Source of the DNA: Clostridia bacterium
GTDB lineage: Bacteria; Bacillota; Clostridia; Christensenellales; Aristaeellaceae
Direction: 5' to 3'
Assembly (NCBI GenBank): GCA_017434775.1
Contig: JAFSGG010000119.1
Span: 1-46,238 of the forward strand
DNA length: 46,238 nt
In this document: piece by piece, positions 24,789-34,032 of the stretch
Position numbering within the stretch: position 1 is the first letter of the stretch
Layout: every line of letters starts with the position of its first letter
The notes under the pieces: model-generated
The model's input: the letters and a program-made list of their open reading frames with translations, nothing else
What the model was told of the DNA's origin: nothing
Database searches by the model: none
Made by a program: the position numbers and the translations under genes

Positions 24789-25853
24789 TTATTCAAATTC
24801 GGAAAGGATACGGTTCATTTCCGCAATCATTTCTTCATCCTTCAGCCGGAATTTGAATTCCACGCGTCGGGATGCTTCCATATTCACCGTACCGTCCGGA
24901 TTGTACACAGGGTCAGAATAGCTGCGTCCCTGAGCCGTCATCAGATCCTGCAGCATCAGCCGCTGGGCATTGGAAAGTCCTGGCATCTGCAGGCAAAATT
25001 CCGCCACGGAAAGGGCACGGTTCTGGCTCAGTTTCAGGTTGCTGATGTAGGAACCGGCGGTATCCGTATGGCCCACAATCACAATTTCGCCCACATAATC
25101 CCGGTATTCCGGCCGCATCAGCACGGAAAGGTAAATGGGTAAAAATCGGTTCAGGATATCCTTACCGGAATCTTTGATGGTATTGGAATTGACGTCAAAG
25201 AAAACTGCACTGTCCAATACAATATCACCGGTGGTCTTATCCACCGTCACTTTCAGGTTAGCCCGATTGAGGGAATACGTCAAATCTTCGATAATCTGCG
25301 TGCGCACACCCACCAAATCATCCAGCCGCTTTTGCTGCAGCTGCAGTTCCTTTTTCTGTTCATCCACTACCAGCTGCATAGCCTGCAATTCTTTTTCCTG
25401 CTGCGCCAATTGCAGTTGCAAAAGGTTCTGCTCTTCCTTCTGTGTTTTCAGGGATGCCTGCGCGGCATGCAGATCTTCTTCCTGCTCCTGCAGCTGAATC
25501 TGCACCAAGGCCAGTTCTTCTTCCTTCCCTTTGAGGGTTGCGTTCAGTTCGTTTACTTCTTCTTCCCGCCTAGCCAGCACCAGCGCTGCCTGATCCAGCT
25601 TTTCCTGCTGGTTCTTCATTTCTTCTGCCTGAATGATCAGCTGGGCGTCCTTTTCGTCCAGTTCCTGCTTCTGAATGGTCAATTGGGCTTTGGTGTTTTC
25701 CAGATCCGCCTGCTTCAGATGCAGCTGATACACATTGTAGATCACAGCCAGCACAAATACAATCAGCAGCGATGCCATCACGTCCGAATAGGATATCCAG
25801 TGGGCGCCCTGATCGCCGCCGGAAGCATGACGCTTTGTTCTTCTTGCGGTCAT
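24789..25853 (-). CDS. ZorB/MotB-like stator protein with long coiled coil and OmpA domain
   Basis: A 354-residue protein with one N-terminal span (YSDVMASLLIVFVLAVIYNV) that carries the conserved Asp used for ion conduction in MotB/ZorB stators. Residues about 45-190 form a long heptad-rich coiled coil made of Gln, Glu, Lys and Leu. The C-terminal OmpA-like peptidoglycan-binding domain shows IVIVGHTDTAGSYISNLKLS and QNRALSVAEF. ZorB of E. coli is about 100 residues shorter and, as far as I know, lacks such a coil. The extra length could span the distance to a thick wall. The gene follows the ZorA-like gene by one base, with GGAGG inside that gene. Confidence 0.88.
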   Translation of the reverse strand: MTARRTKRHASGGDQGAHWISYSDVMASLLIVFVLAVIYNVYQLHLKQADLENTKAQLTIQKQELDEKDAQLIIQAEEMKNQQEKLDQAALVLARREEEVNELNATLKGKEEELALVQIQLQEQEEDLHAAQASLKTQKEEQNLLQLQLAQQEKELQAMQLVVDEQKKELQLQQKRLDDLVGVRTQIIEDLTYSLNRANLKVTVDKTTGDIVLDSAVFFDVNSNTIKDSGKDILNRFLPIYLSVLMRPEYRDYVGEIVIVGHTDTAGSYISNLKLSQNRALSVAEFCLQMPGLSNAQRLMLQDLMTAQGRSYSDPVYNPDGTVNMEASRRVEFKFRLKDEEMIAEMNRILSEFE

Positions 25854-25854
25854 A

Positions 25855-27402
25855 TCACTTTTCCTCCGGCACATTCAGGGCATCCGTCATATCCCGGATG
25901 GCCACCTGCAGCCTGGAAAGGGCTGCTGCGCAGCCTTCGGCTTCCCGGACAAATTCAGCCTTTGCATTGGCGTTCCCATGAATATTTTCCACAGCAGCCA
26001 GTTTATCATGCATGGCTTGGAGAATGCGATTTATATTTTCTTCAAACAATTTCATGGAAACGGAGAAGCCGCGGCTGATGTCATCCACGAAGTTGGCATA
26101 ATTCTCAGAAAGCTTCCGGCCGCTTTCATTCATTTCCCTGGTAACAGCGGTGGATAGCTGTATGGTTTTTTCCGTCTGGTCATTGATGGCGGAAGACATC
26201 TGGCTGCTCCAGTTCACATAATCCTGCATGCCGGTCTGCAAGCTCTTTTGCGCCGTACGGATATTGGCCAGGATCTCCGTCTGTTCGCTGGCAGCCGCCA
26301 CCATGCCGGACAGCACTTCGCTGCCGTGCTGCAAAAACTGTTCATTATCCGCCCGGGACCGATCCAGCGTCTGGATGTAGTTATTAAAGCTGTCCATGAT
26401 CTGCTGGGTCACATGCTGCACCTGATGCAGATTTTTCATAATATCATCTGCCGCAGCCATGGTGGTGCTGATGGTATCGTAAGATACGCTCTGAGCCTGA
26501 TTGATGGTGGTGAGGGTCTTGCCCAATTGCAGGAACTGGCCGTTGAGCGCACGATTCATGTTCTGAATAAAGTTTTCCACGATGCCGTTCACGCCGTCAA
26601 TCTGCGCCTGGGTCTGCCCCAGGATGAACTGGTTCATCTGCTGAGCCACCGGCATCAGCGAACGTTCCACCCCGGCGGCAATCCCTTCCGTCACACGGGT
26701 GGCCATATCGCCGCTCATGTGGCGCAAAAGCGCCGTCCTGTCTTCCTGCTGCAGAATCATCTGTACATAAGGCTCCAGCGGCTTTTGCATGACGATCTGT
26801 GTAAACGCATCGTTAAAATCATCAATGGCGCGGATGGCACTGCCATGGGCCATGCGGTTGAACATATTGAAGATCAATGAACAGCTCACGCCTGCAATGG
26901 ACGTGGTGAAGGCATAGGTCATGCCCTCGATCATTTTGGGAATTTCCTGCATGGTCTGGGCCGTATCGCTCAGGTTCAGCCCGCCAAGACCCTGCACCAG
27001 GCCAATAAACGTGCCCAGAATACCAAGACTGGTCAAAAGCCCTGGTACGGCATCTGCCAGATGCGCATGACCCACGGAATAAATCACCGTATCGTCATTC
27101 ACATAGTCTTCCACATTGCAGTTCATGCCGCGTGCATCCAATTGCTCCGCATTTACCAGAAAACGCCGCCAGGAGCCCTGCATGTTTTTCCCCAGGAATT
27201 TCACATCCTGCCACACTGGCGGAATGGTATCCAGATTCATTTCCAGGGAACGGATGCCTTTGCGCAGCTTCTGGCCGGCACGGCTTACGGGAAGTACACA
27301 TTTCACCAGCCCGATGATAAAGACCAGGGCAATGGCAATATAGATCAGAATGTTCAGTAAATCCTTTGCCAAACTCTGCAGCAGTTCATCCAAATCTGCC
27401 AC
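25855..27402 (-). CDS. ZorA/MotA/TolQ-like ion-channel subunit with long cytosolic tail
   Basis: About 515 residues. One span near residues 15-36, then the hallmark pair of channel spans: PGLLTSLGILGTFIGLVQGL (the ZorA/MotA signature) and MTYAFTTSIAGVSCSLIFNM. A soluble tail of over 300 residues follows, rich in helices with coiled-coil character. ZorA of the Zorya phage-defence system has the same plan: a MotA-like channel plus a long intracellular tail. I use GTG at 27402, six bases after GGAG; an ATG 15 bases earlier has no ribosome site. With the next gene it should form a 5:2 proton- or sodium-driven motor. Alternatives are the Tol, Agl or Gld motor families. Confidence 0.85.
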   Translation of the reverse strand: MADLDELLQSLAKDLLNILIYIAIALVFIIGLVKCVLPVSRAGQKLRKGIRSLEMNLDTIPPVWQDVKFLGKNMQGSWRRFLVNAEQLDARGMNCNVEDYVNDDTVIYSVGHAHLADAVPGLLTSLGILGTFIGLVQGLGGLNLSDTAQTMQEIPKMIEGMTYAFTTSIAGVSCSLIFNMFNRMAHGSAIRAIDDFNDAFTQIVMQKPLEPYVQMILQQEDRTALLRHMSGDMATRVTEGIAAGVERSLMPVAQQMNQFILGQTQAQIDGVNGIVENFIQNMNRALNGQFLQLGKTLTTINQAQSVSYDTISTTMAAADDIMKNLHQVQHVTQQIMDSFNNYIQTLDRSRADNEQFLQHGSEVLSGMVAAASEQTEILANIRTAQKSLQTGMQDYVNWSSQMSSAINDQTEKTIQLSTAVTREMNESGRKLSENYANFVDDISRGFSVSMKLFEENINRILQAMHDKLAAVENIHGNANAKAEFVREAEGCAAALSRLQVAIRDMTDALNVPEEK

Positions 27403-27428
27403 GCTCCTCTCCTGCATATATATGTAAC

Positions 27429-27457
27429 ATTTTAGCACAAAAACCTTTGTCACGCAA
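27429..27457 (-). promoter_or_regulatory. Promoter of the ZorAB-like operon
   Basis: On the minus strand TTGCGT, a 17-base spacer, then TAAAAT with an extended TGTGC. It lies about 27 bases before the GTG start of the ZorA-like gene. Confidence 0.6.
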
Positions 27458-27490
27458 TATTTTTGTAATAGTTTACAATCTGTTCAAAAG

Positions 27491-27518
27491 AAAAGGGAAA
27501 GCGCTCGCCTTCCCCTTT
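27491..27518 (-). terminator. Probable terminator of the methyltransferase gene
   Basis: On the minus strand an AAAGGGGAAGGC arm can pair imperfectly with GCTTTCCCTTT, followed by TCTTTTG. It lies 9 bases after the stop of the methyltransferase gene. Confidence 0.5.
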
Positions 27519-27526
27519 CCTTCATC

Positions 27527-28339
27527 TCATTCCGTTTTCCGGCATACCACGCATAGCCACTGCGGAATGGCCATGGCGGGGTTCTGCCGCCAGTCATACA
27601 TCCTGTCCACATCTTCTGCATCCACTTTTACGCCCTTTACCGCATCCTCCAGGGACAGCCAGAAAGGGTATTCATAATCTTTCTCGTCCATCATTTCTTC
27701 CATATGGATAAAATGCAGCCCACTTTCTGCCATGGCGTTCATCATATCCTGTATCCGCCAGGCGAAAGTGATATTATATTCATCTTCAAAAGGTCCAACG
27801 TCCGGATAGCTTTTCACCACCTGAAAATCATTGCCGAAAGGCCGCTGGAAGGGATGCACGTCGCACATGATGTACCAGCCGCCCTTTTTCAGAATTCTGT
27901 GCATGTTCCGATACATTTTCGGCAGATCATCCAGCCACACATGCACACCGTTGGAGGTATATACCATGTCGTATTTCCCGTCCTCAACCCCCTGCATTTC
28001 CATGGTGTCCGCCTGCACAAAGCGGATATCCAGGCTCATTTCTTCCGCTTTTTGTTTTGCAGCCGCCAATTGCTTTTCCGATATATCACAGGACGTCACC
28101 CGGGCACCCAGCCACGCAAAGGCAAACACGGCATGATTGTCCCCACTGGAAGGCACACAGACTTTCTTCCCCTTCAAATCCGGAAAACAACGCTGTATCT
28201 GCTGCCATGTGCCTTTTTCAAAGGCTTGAGCAGGGTCTTTTCGGATTCTTTCCAGCACCTTTTCATTGTGCTTGAATCTAAGATAAGCCGGAGAATAATC
28301 ATCCCAGTTCTGCCTGTTTTTATTGACGGTATCCTTCAT
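27527..28339 (-). CDS. Class I SAM-dependent methyltransferase
   Basis: A 270-residue Rossmann-fold methyltransferase. The SAM motif I region reads KKVCVPSSGDNHAVFAFAWL, a variant of the Gly-rich loop, followed by the acidic residue at the end of strand 2 (VTSCDISEKQL), DIRFVQADTME and a motif IV-like YDMVYTSNGVH. The C-terminal part (PFWLSLEDAVKG) is typical of small-molecule methyltransferases of Firmicutes. Substrate unknown. The ATG at 28339 follows AGAGGGTG. It lies 89 bases downstream of the GH74 gene on the same strand, with no terminator seen between, so cotranscription is possible. Confidence 0.85.
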   Translation of the reverse strand: MKDTVNKNRQNWDDYSPAYLRFKHNEKVLERIRKDPAQAFEKGTWQQIQRCFPDLKGKKVCVPSSGDNHAVFAFAWLGARVTSCDISEKQLAAAKQKAEEMSLDIRFVQADTMEMQGVEDGKYDMVYTSNGVHVWLDDLPKMYRNMHRILKKGGWYIMCDVHPFQRPFGNDFQVVKSYPDVGPFEDEYNITFAWRIQDMMNAMAESGLHFIHMEEMMDEKDYEYPFWLSLEDAVKGVKVDAEDVDRMYDWRQNPAMAIPQWLCVVCRKTE

Positions 28340-28428
28340 AACGATCACCCTCTTTCACGAAAAGATGGTATCACAAAATCATCCAACGGTCAACAAAACC
28401 TGCCCGAAGACGGCTTTCGCTTTTTTCC

Positions 28429-30714
28429 TCACGTTTTCACTTCTTCGCCGTACAAAAGGCCGCTGGAACCGGTAGCCAGAAAGTATCGTCCGTACGTCCG
28501 TTTATCGCCGTCAATGGAATGAATGCTGCCGTACATCTGCTGATCGGTATTGATGCGCTCAATGGTTTTTCCGTCATCCGGCGTGCGATAAAAACCGTAC
28601 ACGCCATTGATAACGCCGTTAAAATAGACCATCTTCTGTTCTTTGAAATAATCAGAACCCGGTACACCAAGACCAAGCCCCACGCAAAATGCCTTGTTTT
28701 TCGGCGAAAGCAACCGCATCGCCGTAAAATCATCCGCTTTTTCGTCATACATCAGTTTCCACAAGCCTTCCCCCGTGGCCACATACAAAACGCCTCGTTC
28801 GCCGCCTGCTGCACGAATTTCCGTTCTGTCAGCGCAGTCTACCAGACCACAGTTTATTCCTTTGAACTCATCAGGCGATGTTTTTTCATGGAATGTCAAT
28901 CCGCCGTCTCTGGAAACATATACTTCACCTTTGTCACCAAAGCCATAGATCAGCTGCGGATCCACTCGATCTGCCACAGGCTTCATCATGCCCGTTGCTT
29001 CTGTCCCGTCTTTTTTCATCACCCGGCTGCGGATAAAGTCCTTCCCCTGATTTGGGCTTACAATTACATTCCTTGCATGGAGAAAAATTCTTTCTGCCAC
29101 TGCCCAGATATAACTTTGTCCATCGGCGGATACAGCCACCCACCCAGCATTGATATTCACACCGGAAATGCGGTTCAAAAGGTCATCCAGTTCTTCGCTC
29201 AATCCCATGGGCATGGGCACTCTTTTCCATGTTTTTGCCCCATCGCGGCTGATAATCAGGCCGCCTTTCGTTTTCCCGGTCCAATTTCCCCGGGCTGTCA
29301 CCGCAATGTGATCCGGATCACCGTCCGGCCAGTCGCAGCTGAGACAGGTGATGTAACGATTGCCATCATCATCCGCAAAGGAATTTTCGCAATGCTTATC
29401 CACATCGGTAAAAGCAAAGCCGCCCAAATCCCCAATCATATCCAACACCTGCACCCGGCCGCCGGCCGGCGCATGCACATTGATATGCACCGTTTCTTCC
29501 ATGCCGTCGCACCAGTCCTGCCAGATGACTGTATCATCCGTCAGGTTTTCCGTACGGAACACGCCGGTTCCTGTATTAAACCAGGCAACACCCTTCCTGT
29601 GGGGATCCATTTTCACATCCGTCATCCAATGAATCAGGTTGTTGCCGCCGTTATAGCAGGGCTTCATGTAGGAAAGCCTGAATGCCATCTGCCCCACATC
29701 CAGCCCATGCAGCACACATTTCCAGCTATTCCCCCAATCATTGGACAGGAGCACCTTATCCCCACCCCGGCGGCCAATGGTGGCTGTGATCAAAAGCCCG
29801 TGCCTTGCATCCACGGCAGAATAGCCAAAGCTTCCTTTTTCCGGCGTAATATCTTCCATGGTCATCCGTCCATCATCCGAAAAGCAATACCGGGCAATCC
29901 GGCCGCTGCTGCAATCACCGCAATCGCAGGTGTAACCACGCTCCACGTTCTGGCTGCGGATACCGTTGGCAGAAAAGGATACATACACATATTCTTCATC
30001 CGCTGCGCAGCGCTGGGCTACCAGCCCGTGCAAACGGCTACCCTCCACCCATTCATATTCCGGCTGTTCCAGGGCAAAAAAGGTTTCGCCGCCATCCCGG
30101 GAAGCATACAGGCTGTTTCCGCGGCACTGCTCCTTCCGCCGTTGCAAGCCTTCCGTGCCCACCAGCATCACATTTTCAAAGACCGAAACAAAAGTGCAAC
30201 CGGTTTCCGGAAACTGCTCTGCTTTCTCCCAGGAAACACCCTCATCGGCGGAAAACCACAGCCCATCCATCTGGCTGGCCAGCCACAATCTCTTTTTCTT
30301 TTCATCATACCAAAGCCTTTCACCGGCGCCCCTGCCATGGAGATTGCCATGCACAAACACCGGCAGTTCATGCTTCACAAACGTTTTTCCCCGATCGGTG
30401 GACACCGTCACCAAGCCATGTGACTCCCGCTTCCATGCACCGCTGGCAATATACAGTTTATCCGCATTTTCTTTGTCCAGCGCAGCGGAAATGGGGCAGG
30501 TTTCTCTCAAATCTTCCATGCTCACAGGATCAATTAAGCTTTCCCATGCCTGCTTTTCATAATGAAACCGGTACATGCCGCCAATATCCGTTCTGCAATA
30601 CAGCACATTCCGATCCGTGGGATGAAAGAAAAAACCGGTCACATATCCGCCGCCGCCAATGGGCAGATGACGATAATGATAAGGCACCGATTTGATCGTT
30701 TGAATATTCGCCAT
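28429..30714 (-). CDS. GH74-type xyloglucanase-like beta-propeller protein
   Basis: About 761 residues built of two beta-propellers with several Asp-box repeats (STDRGKTF, SADEGVSW, SRDGGETF, SRDGAKTW). The GH74 signature at the start (GGGGYVTGFFFHPTDRNVLY, then CRTDIGGMYR) gives one catalytic Asp at residue 43. HWMTDVKMDPHRKG gives a candidate second Asp at 366. GH74 enzymes cut xyloglucan backbones. No signal peptide is visible, which is unusual and suggests action on imported oligosaccharides, or another export route. The start could be ATG 30714 (AAAAGGG ten bases up) or ATG 30759 (GGGGGAG four bases up); I prefer 30714 because it precedes the conserved fold directly. Confidence 0.82.
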   Translation of the reverse strand: MANIQTIKSVPYHYRHLPIGGGGYVTGFFFHPTDRNVLYCRTDIGGMYRFHYEKQAWESLIDPVSMEDLRETCPISAALDKENADKLYIASGAWKRESHGLVTVSTDRGKTFVKHELPVFVHGNLHGRGAGERLWYDEKKKRLWLASQMDGLWFSADEGVSWEKAEQFPETGCTFVSVFENVMLVGTEGLQRRKEQCRGNSLYASRDGGETFFALEQPEYEWVEGSRLHGLVAQRCAADEEYVYVSFSANGIRSQNVERGYTCDCGDCSSGRIARYCFSDDGRMTMEDITPEKGSFGYSAVDARHGLLITATIGRRGGDKVLLSNDWGNSWKCVLHGLDVGQMAFRLSYMKPCYNGGNNLIHWMTDVKMDPHRKGVAWFNTGTGVFRTENLTDDTVIWQDWCDGMEETVHINVHAPAGGRVQVLDMIGDLGGFAFTDVDKHCENSFADDDGNRYITCLSCDWPDGDPDHIAVTARGNWTGKTKGGLIISRDGAKTWKRVPMPMGLSEELDDLLNRISGVNINAGWVAVSADGQSYIWAVAERIFLHARNVIVSPNQGKDFIRSRVMKKDGTEATGMMKPVADRVDPQLIYGFGDKGEVYVSRDGGLTFHEKTSPDEFKGINCGLVDCADRTEIRAAGGERGVLYVATGEGLWKLMYDEKADDFTAMRLLSPKNKAFCVGLGLGVPGSDYFKEQKMVYFNGVINGVYGFYRTPDDGKTIERINTDQQMYGSIHSIDGDKRTYGRYFLATGSSGLLYGEEVKT

Positions 30715-30962
30715 GCACAACAAACCCTTTTCTGTTATTTTGTCATTTTTATTATACATGGATCTCCCCCTTTTTGACAGACAAAATTTCTTTGAATGGT
30801 GACAACTCTGCTCTTTTCTGATGCACATACGCCCGTTCAACGCATAAATTGTATTCTGTGTCTGCTTTCTTTTCCGCGTTTTTCATGGCATCCCTTTCGT
30901 CTTTTTCTGCCTGAATCAACGAAAAATTCTTCCTTTTTCAACCGGTTACACGCATATTCTGA

Positions 30963-30991
30963 TTGTAATTATTCATGTTTTATGCTATAAT
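30963..30991 (+). promoter_or_regulatory. Promoter of the HD-GYP receptor gene
   Basis: TTGTAA, a 17-base spacer, then TATAAT with an extended TGC, about 31 bases before the start codon. The AT-rich stretch 30760-30962 between the divergent genes shows no other recognisable feature apart from a TATAAT (minus strand, 30750-30755) that could serve the GH74 gene. Confidence 0.7.
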
Positions 30992-31022
30992 ATCTAAAAA
31001 GAGTTCTGAGGAGTCAATCAAT

Positions 31023-33995
31023 ATGAAAAGATATTCCATCCTTTCGCTTGTGTTGATTTTTTTATTCCTTATACCTGCTCATATATCCCTGGCTGAAAAC
31101 ACCGAGGAAACACCCTATGTAACCACGATTTATAACGAACGCAACGGCTTACCCACCGGCGAAGCCAACGCAATCTGCCAGACGCAGGATCATTACGTCT
31201 GGATCGGCAGCTATGGCGGCCTTGTGCGCTATGACGGCACCACTTTCCGCAATTTCAGCCAGGAAGGCAAATTCCCCTCCTCTTCCGTCCGTTCTTTGTT
31301 TGAAGACAGTCAGGGGCGGCTTTGGATCGGCACCAACGATGCCGGTCTTTTCCTGTTTGAAAACGACAGCTTTACCCACATTCCGGAAGAAGGCGATCCT
31401 GTTTTCCTGTCCGTCCGCGATATAGCGGAAGATCAGCAAGGCCGCATCTGGGCCGCTTGCACGTCCGGCCTGGCCCGGGTGGAAAACGGCATGCTTCAGC
31501 CGGTCAATGACCCTTTGCTCTCCGGTCAGATCATCTATTCTCTGGGCATCGATGCCAACGGCCGCGTCTGGTGTGCGCTGGATGGATGGCAATGCGCTGT
31601 GGTTTCGGAAAAAGGCGTGGCGCTGATTTCTTCCGCCTCCATCTTTCCGGATGGCCAGCAAATTTATTGCGTTTCCTCTGACAAAGACGGTTCCATTTAT
31701 CTGGGCACATATCAGAATGCCGTGGCAAAGCTCACGTTCTCTGCCGGCAAGCAGGAAGCTGCTCCGATGCGTATCGATATTCTGGAAACCGGCAATACCA
31801 CCATGCATAACGCCATGTCTGTCACACCGGATGGCGATCTGTTTGTTTGCGGCCAGAGGGGCTTTGCCTGGGTAAATACCGATGGGCATCTGCGCACATT
31901 TGACGAAACAACCGGCGCCGCCAATCTCAACGATGCCATGCTGGATTATGAAGGCAATCTTTGGCTGGCCTCCTCCAGCTACGGTGTGATCAAATTCAAT
32001 CCCGGTTGTTTCCACTCCCTCAACCGGAACGCTTCGCTGGACGGCATTGCTTTCAATACCATTTCCTGCAGCAACGGTCATTATTATCTGGGCATGGATA
32101 ACGGCCTGATCATCCTGGACGGCAATTGGCAGCCTATTGAAAATGAACTGACAGCCCTGATGCAAAACACACGGATCCGTCATATCATCACGGACGGGAA
32201 CGGCGCCGTCTGGCTTGCCACTTACTCTTCTCTTGGCACAATCTGCTATCAGCCGGATACCGGCCATATGACCGTATACAATGCTGATATCGGCATGCGG
32301 GAGTGCTTCACCAGAACCCTGCTGGAGAGGAAAGACGGTACCATTGCTGCCGGTACGTCTGACGGGTTCTATCTTCTCCGGGACGGCCGTGTGCTCCAAT
32401 ATTTCGGTTCAAAAGACGGGCTCCTCAATACCACCGTTCTTTGCTTTGCAGAGGATGAATCCGGAACGCTCTATATCGGCACCGACGGTGGAGGTATGTA
32501 TTCCCTCACCGGTGATACCCTTACCCTCCATGGCAGCAACGAAGGGCTGAAAAACGGTATTGTACTGCGAATTTTGCCGGATGGCCAGAGTGGGCTGTTT
32601 GTCAGCGCCGGCAACCATCTCTATCATTGGAAAGATCATTCCTTCCGGGTGCTGGATCATTTTGAAAAAGCAGCCGGCAATATTTTTGATATGTATCTGG
32701 TGGATGATAAGCTTTATCTGCTGCAAAACAGCGGCGTACTGGAAGTGGATGCCGCCAGACTGATGCAGGGCCAGAAAGCAGAAACCACACTCTACAGTTT
32801 CCAGCACGGCCTCACCGGCAGCCTCAACGCCAATACCTGGCATCATCTGACGGCCGATCAGAAGCTCTATATGGCCACCCGCAGCGGCATTTCCGTATTT
32901 GCCTTCGCAGGGGTGGATACGCCCTTGCCCGCCGGTATGATCCAGGCTGTTCAGGCGGATCATACCGTGTATGAACACCCCACATCCCTCACGCTTCCCA
33001 GCGATACCCACCGCATCACCATTGATTTTGCCTCCCTTTCCTACGCTGAAACGGATCAGAGCATTATGTCCTATCAGCTGGCAGGGTTCAGCAGCGGTGA
33101 AACGCTGGTTACCGATCAAAAAAACGGCAGCATCAGCTATACCAATCTGCCCGGCGGCGATTATATCTTCCATCTGCGCATCTATCACCCGGAATCACCG
33201 GATGAAGGCCGGGAATATCTGCTGCCCATCCATATTGAAAAGAAAATCACAGAGCAGCCCCTTTTCTGGGTACTATTTGGGCTGGCTGTCATTGCCCTTC
33301 TGACTTTCATTATTTTCACCATCAGTCAATTACGGCATCGTGCCCATGTGCGCCGCATTCAGGAAAGGCAGCGGGAACTGCAGGCCATTGTGCACCAATC
33401 CCTCCAGTCTTTCGCCATGGTCATCGACGCAAAGGACCCCTATACCAAAGGCCATTCCTCCCGCGTGGCCCGATATGCCCGTGAATTGGCCCGGCGCATG
33501 CACCTGTCTTCTGACGAGCAGGAACGCATCTATTACATTGCCCTTCTCCATGATATCGGCAAAATCGGCATTCCGGATCATATCCTGAACAAGCAAGGCC
33601 CCCTCACGCCGGAAGAAAAGAAAATTGTCAAAACCCATCCGGAGGTGGGTGGCCATGTGCTGGAAGGATTCACGGCACTGGAAGGCATTGCAGACGGCGC
33701 CAGATACCACCATGAACGCTATGACGGCAACGGATACTGCGCCGGCAAAAAAGGAACGGATATTCCGCTGGTAGCCCGCATTATCGGCGTGGCGGACAGT
33801 TACGATACCATGTCCAGTGATCGCTGCTATCGCGCCGCACTTTCAAAAGAAAAGATCATTTCCGAACTGAAGGAAAACGCCGGCACCCAGTTTGATCCGG
33901 CCATCGTTCCCTTCATGCTGGCTATGATTGAAGACGGCACGGTCCCCTCAAAGGAAGACGACGGCCATCTCACACTCTCTGCCGCTGATGAATAA
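31023..33995 (+). CDS. Periplasmic-propeller receptor with HD-GYP phosphodiesterase domain
   Basis: A 990-residue membrane receptor. After a signal peptide (to about 24) come many two-component-regulator propeller repeats (VWIGSYGGLVRYDG, LWIGTNDAGLFLFE, LYIGTDGGGMYSL) and a Y_Y_Y-type domain (ITIDFASLSYAETDQSIMSY). A membrane span (FWVLFGLAVIALLTFIIF) and a cytosolic HD-GYP domain follow. The metal site is HDIGKIGIPD with His843-Asp844, and the second signature is HHERYDGNGYC. Such domains hydrolyse cyclic-di-GMP, so an outside signal, perhaps a glycan as in propeller-type polysaccharide sensors, would tune c-di-GMP. The GYP triad reads GYC here. TGAGGAG precedes the ATG. It is divergent from the GH74 gene. 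Confidence 0.9.
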   Translation: MKRYSILSLVLIFLFLIPAHISLAENTEETPYVTTIYNERNGLPTGEANAICQTQDHYVWIGSYGGLVRYDGTTFRNFSQEGKFPSSSVRSLFEDSQGRLWIGTNDAGLFLFENDSFTHIPEEGDPVFLSVRDIAEDQQGRIWAACTSGLARVENGMLQPVNDPLLSGQIIYSLGIDANGRVWCALDGWQCAVVSEKGVALISSASIFPDGQQIYCVSSDKDGSIYLGTYQNAVAKLTFSAGKQEAAPMRIDILETGNTTMHNAMSVTPDGDLFVCGQRGFAWVNTDGHLRTFDETTGAANLNDAMLDYEGNLWLASSSYGVIKFNPGCFHSLNRNASLDGIAFNTISCSNGHYYLGMDNGLIILDGNWQPIENELTALMQNTRIRHIITDGNGAVWLATYSSLGTICYQPDTGHMTVYNADIGMRECFTRTLLERKDGTIAAGTSDGFYLLRDGRVLQYFGSKDGLLNTTVLCFAEDESGTLYIGTDGGGMYSLTGDTLTLHGSNEGLKNGIVLRILPDGQSGLFVSAGNHLYHWKDHSFRVLDHFEKAAGNIFDMYLVDDKLYLLQNSGVLEVDAARLMQGQKAETTLYSFQHGLTGSLNANTWHHLTADQKLYMATRSGISVFAFAGVDTPLPAGMIQAVQADHTVYEHPTSLTLPSDTHRITIDFASLSYAETDQSIMSYQLAGFSSGETLVTDQKNGSISYTNLPGGDYIFHLRIYHPESPDEGREYLLPIHIEKKITEQPLFWVLFGLAVIALLTFIIFTISQLRHRAHVRRIQERQRELQAIVHQSLQSFAMVIDAKDPYTKGHSSRVARYARELARRMHLSSDEQERIYYIALLHDIGKIGIPDHILNKQGPLTPEEKKIVKTHPEVGGHVLEGFTALEGIADGARYHHERYDGNGYCAGKKGTDIPLVARIIGVADSYDTMSSDRCYRAALSKEKIISELKENAGTQFDPAIVPFMLAMIEDGTVPSKEDDGHLTLSAADE

Positions 33996-33998
33996 GAG

Positions 33999-34032
33999 AA
34001 AAGAGGAGCTAATCTTCAAACGGCTCCTCTTT
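33999..34032 (+). terminator. Terminator after the HD-GYP gene
   Basis: AAAGAGGAGC and GCTCCTCTTT form a perfect ten-pair stem with a 13-base loop, starting four bases after the stop codon. The T-run is short. The same ten-base arms occur again at 44879-44916. Confidence 0.65.

Noticed and set aside
24789-27402. A complete Zorya defence system
   Set aside because: Only the ZorA- and ZorB-like genes are present; no ZorC, ZorD or ZorE homologue lies on either side.
28519-30423. Open frame of over 600 codons antisense to the GH74 gene
   Set aside because: Its composition is that of a mirror frame, with no start signals; the minus-strand gene has clear GH74 motifs.
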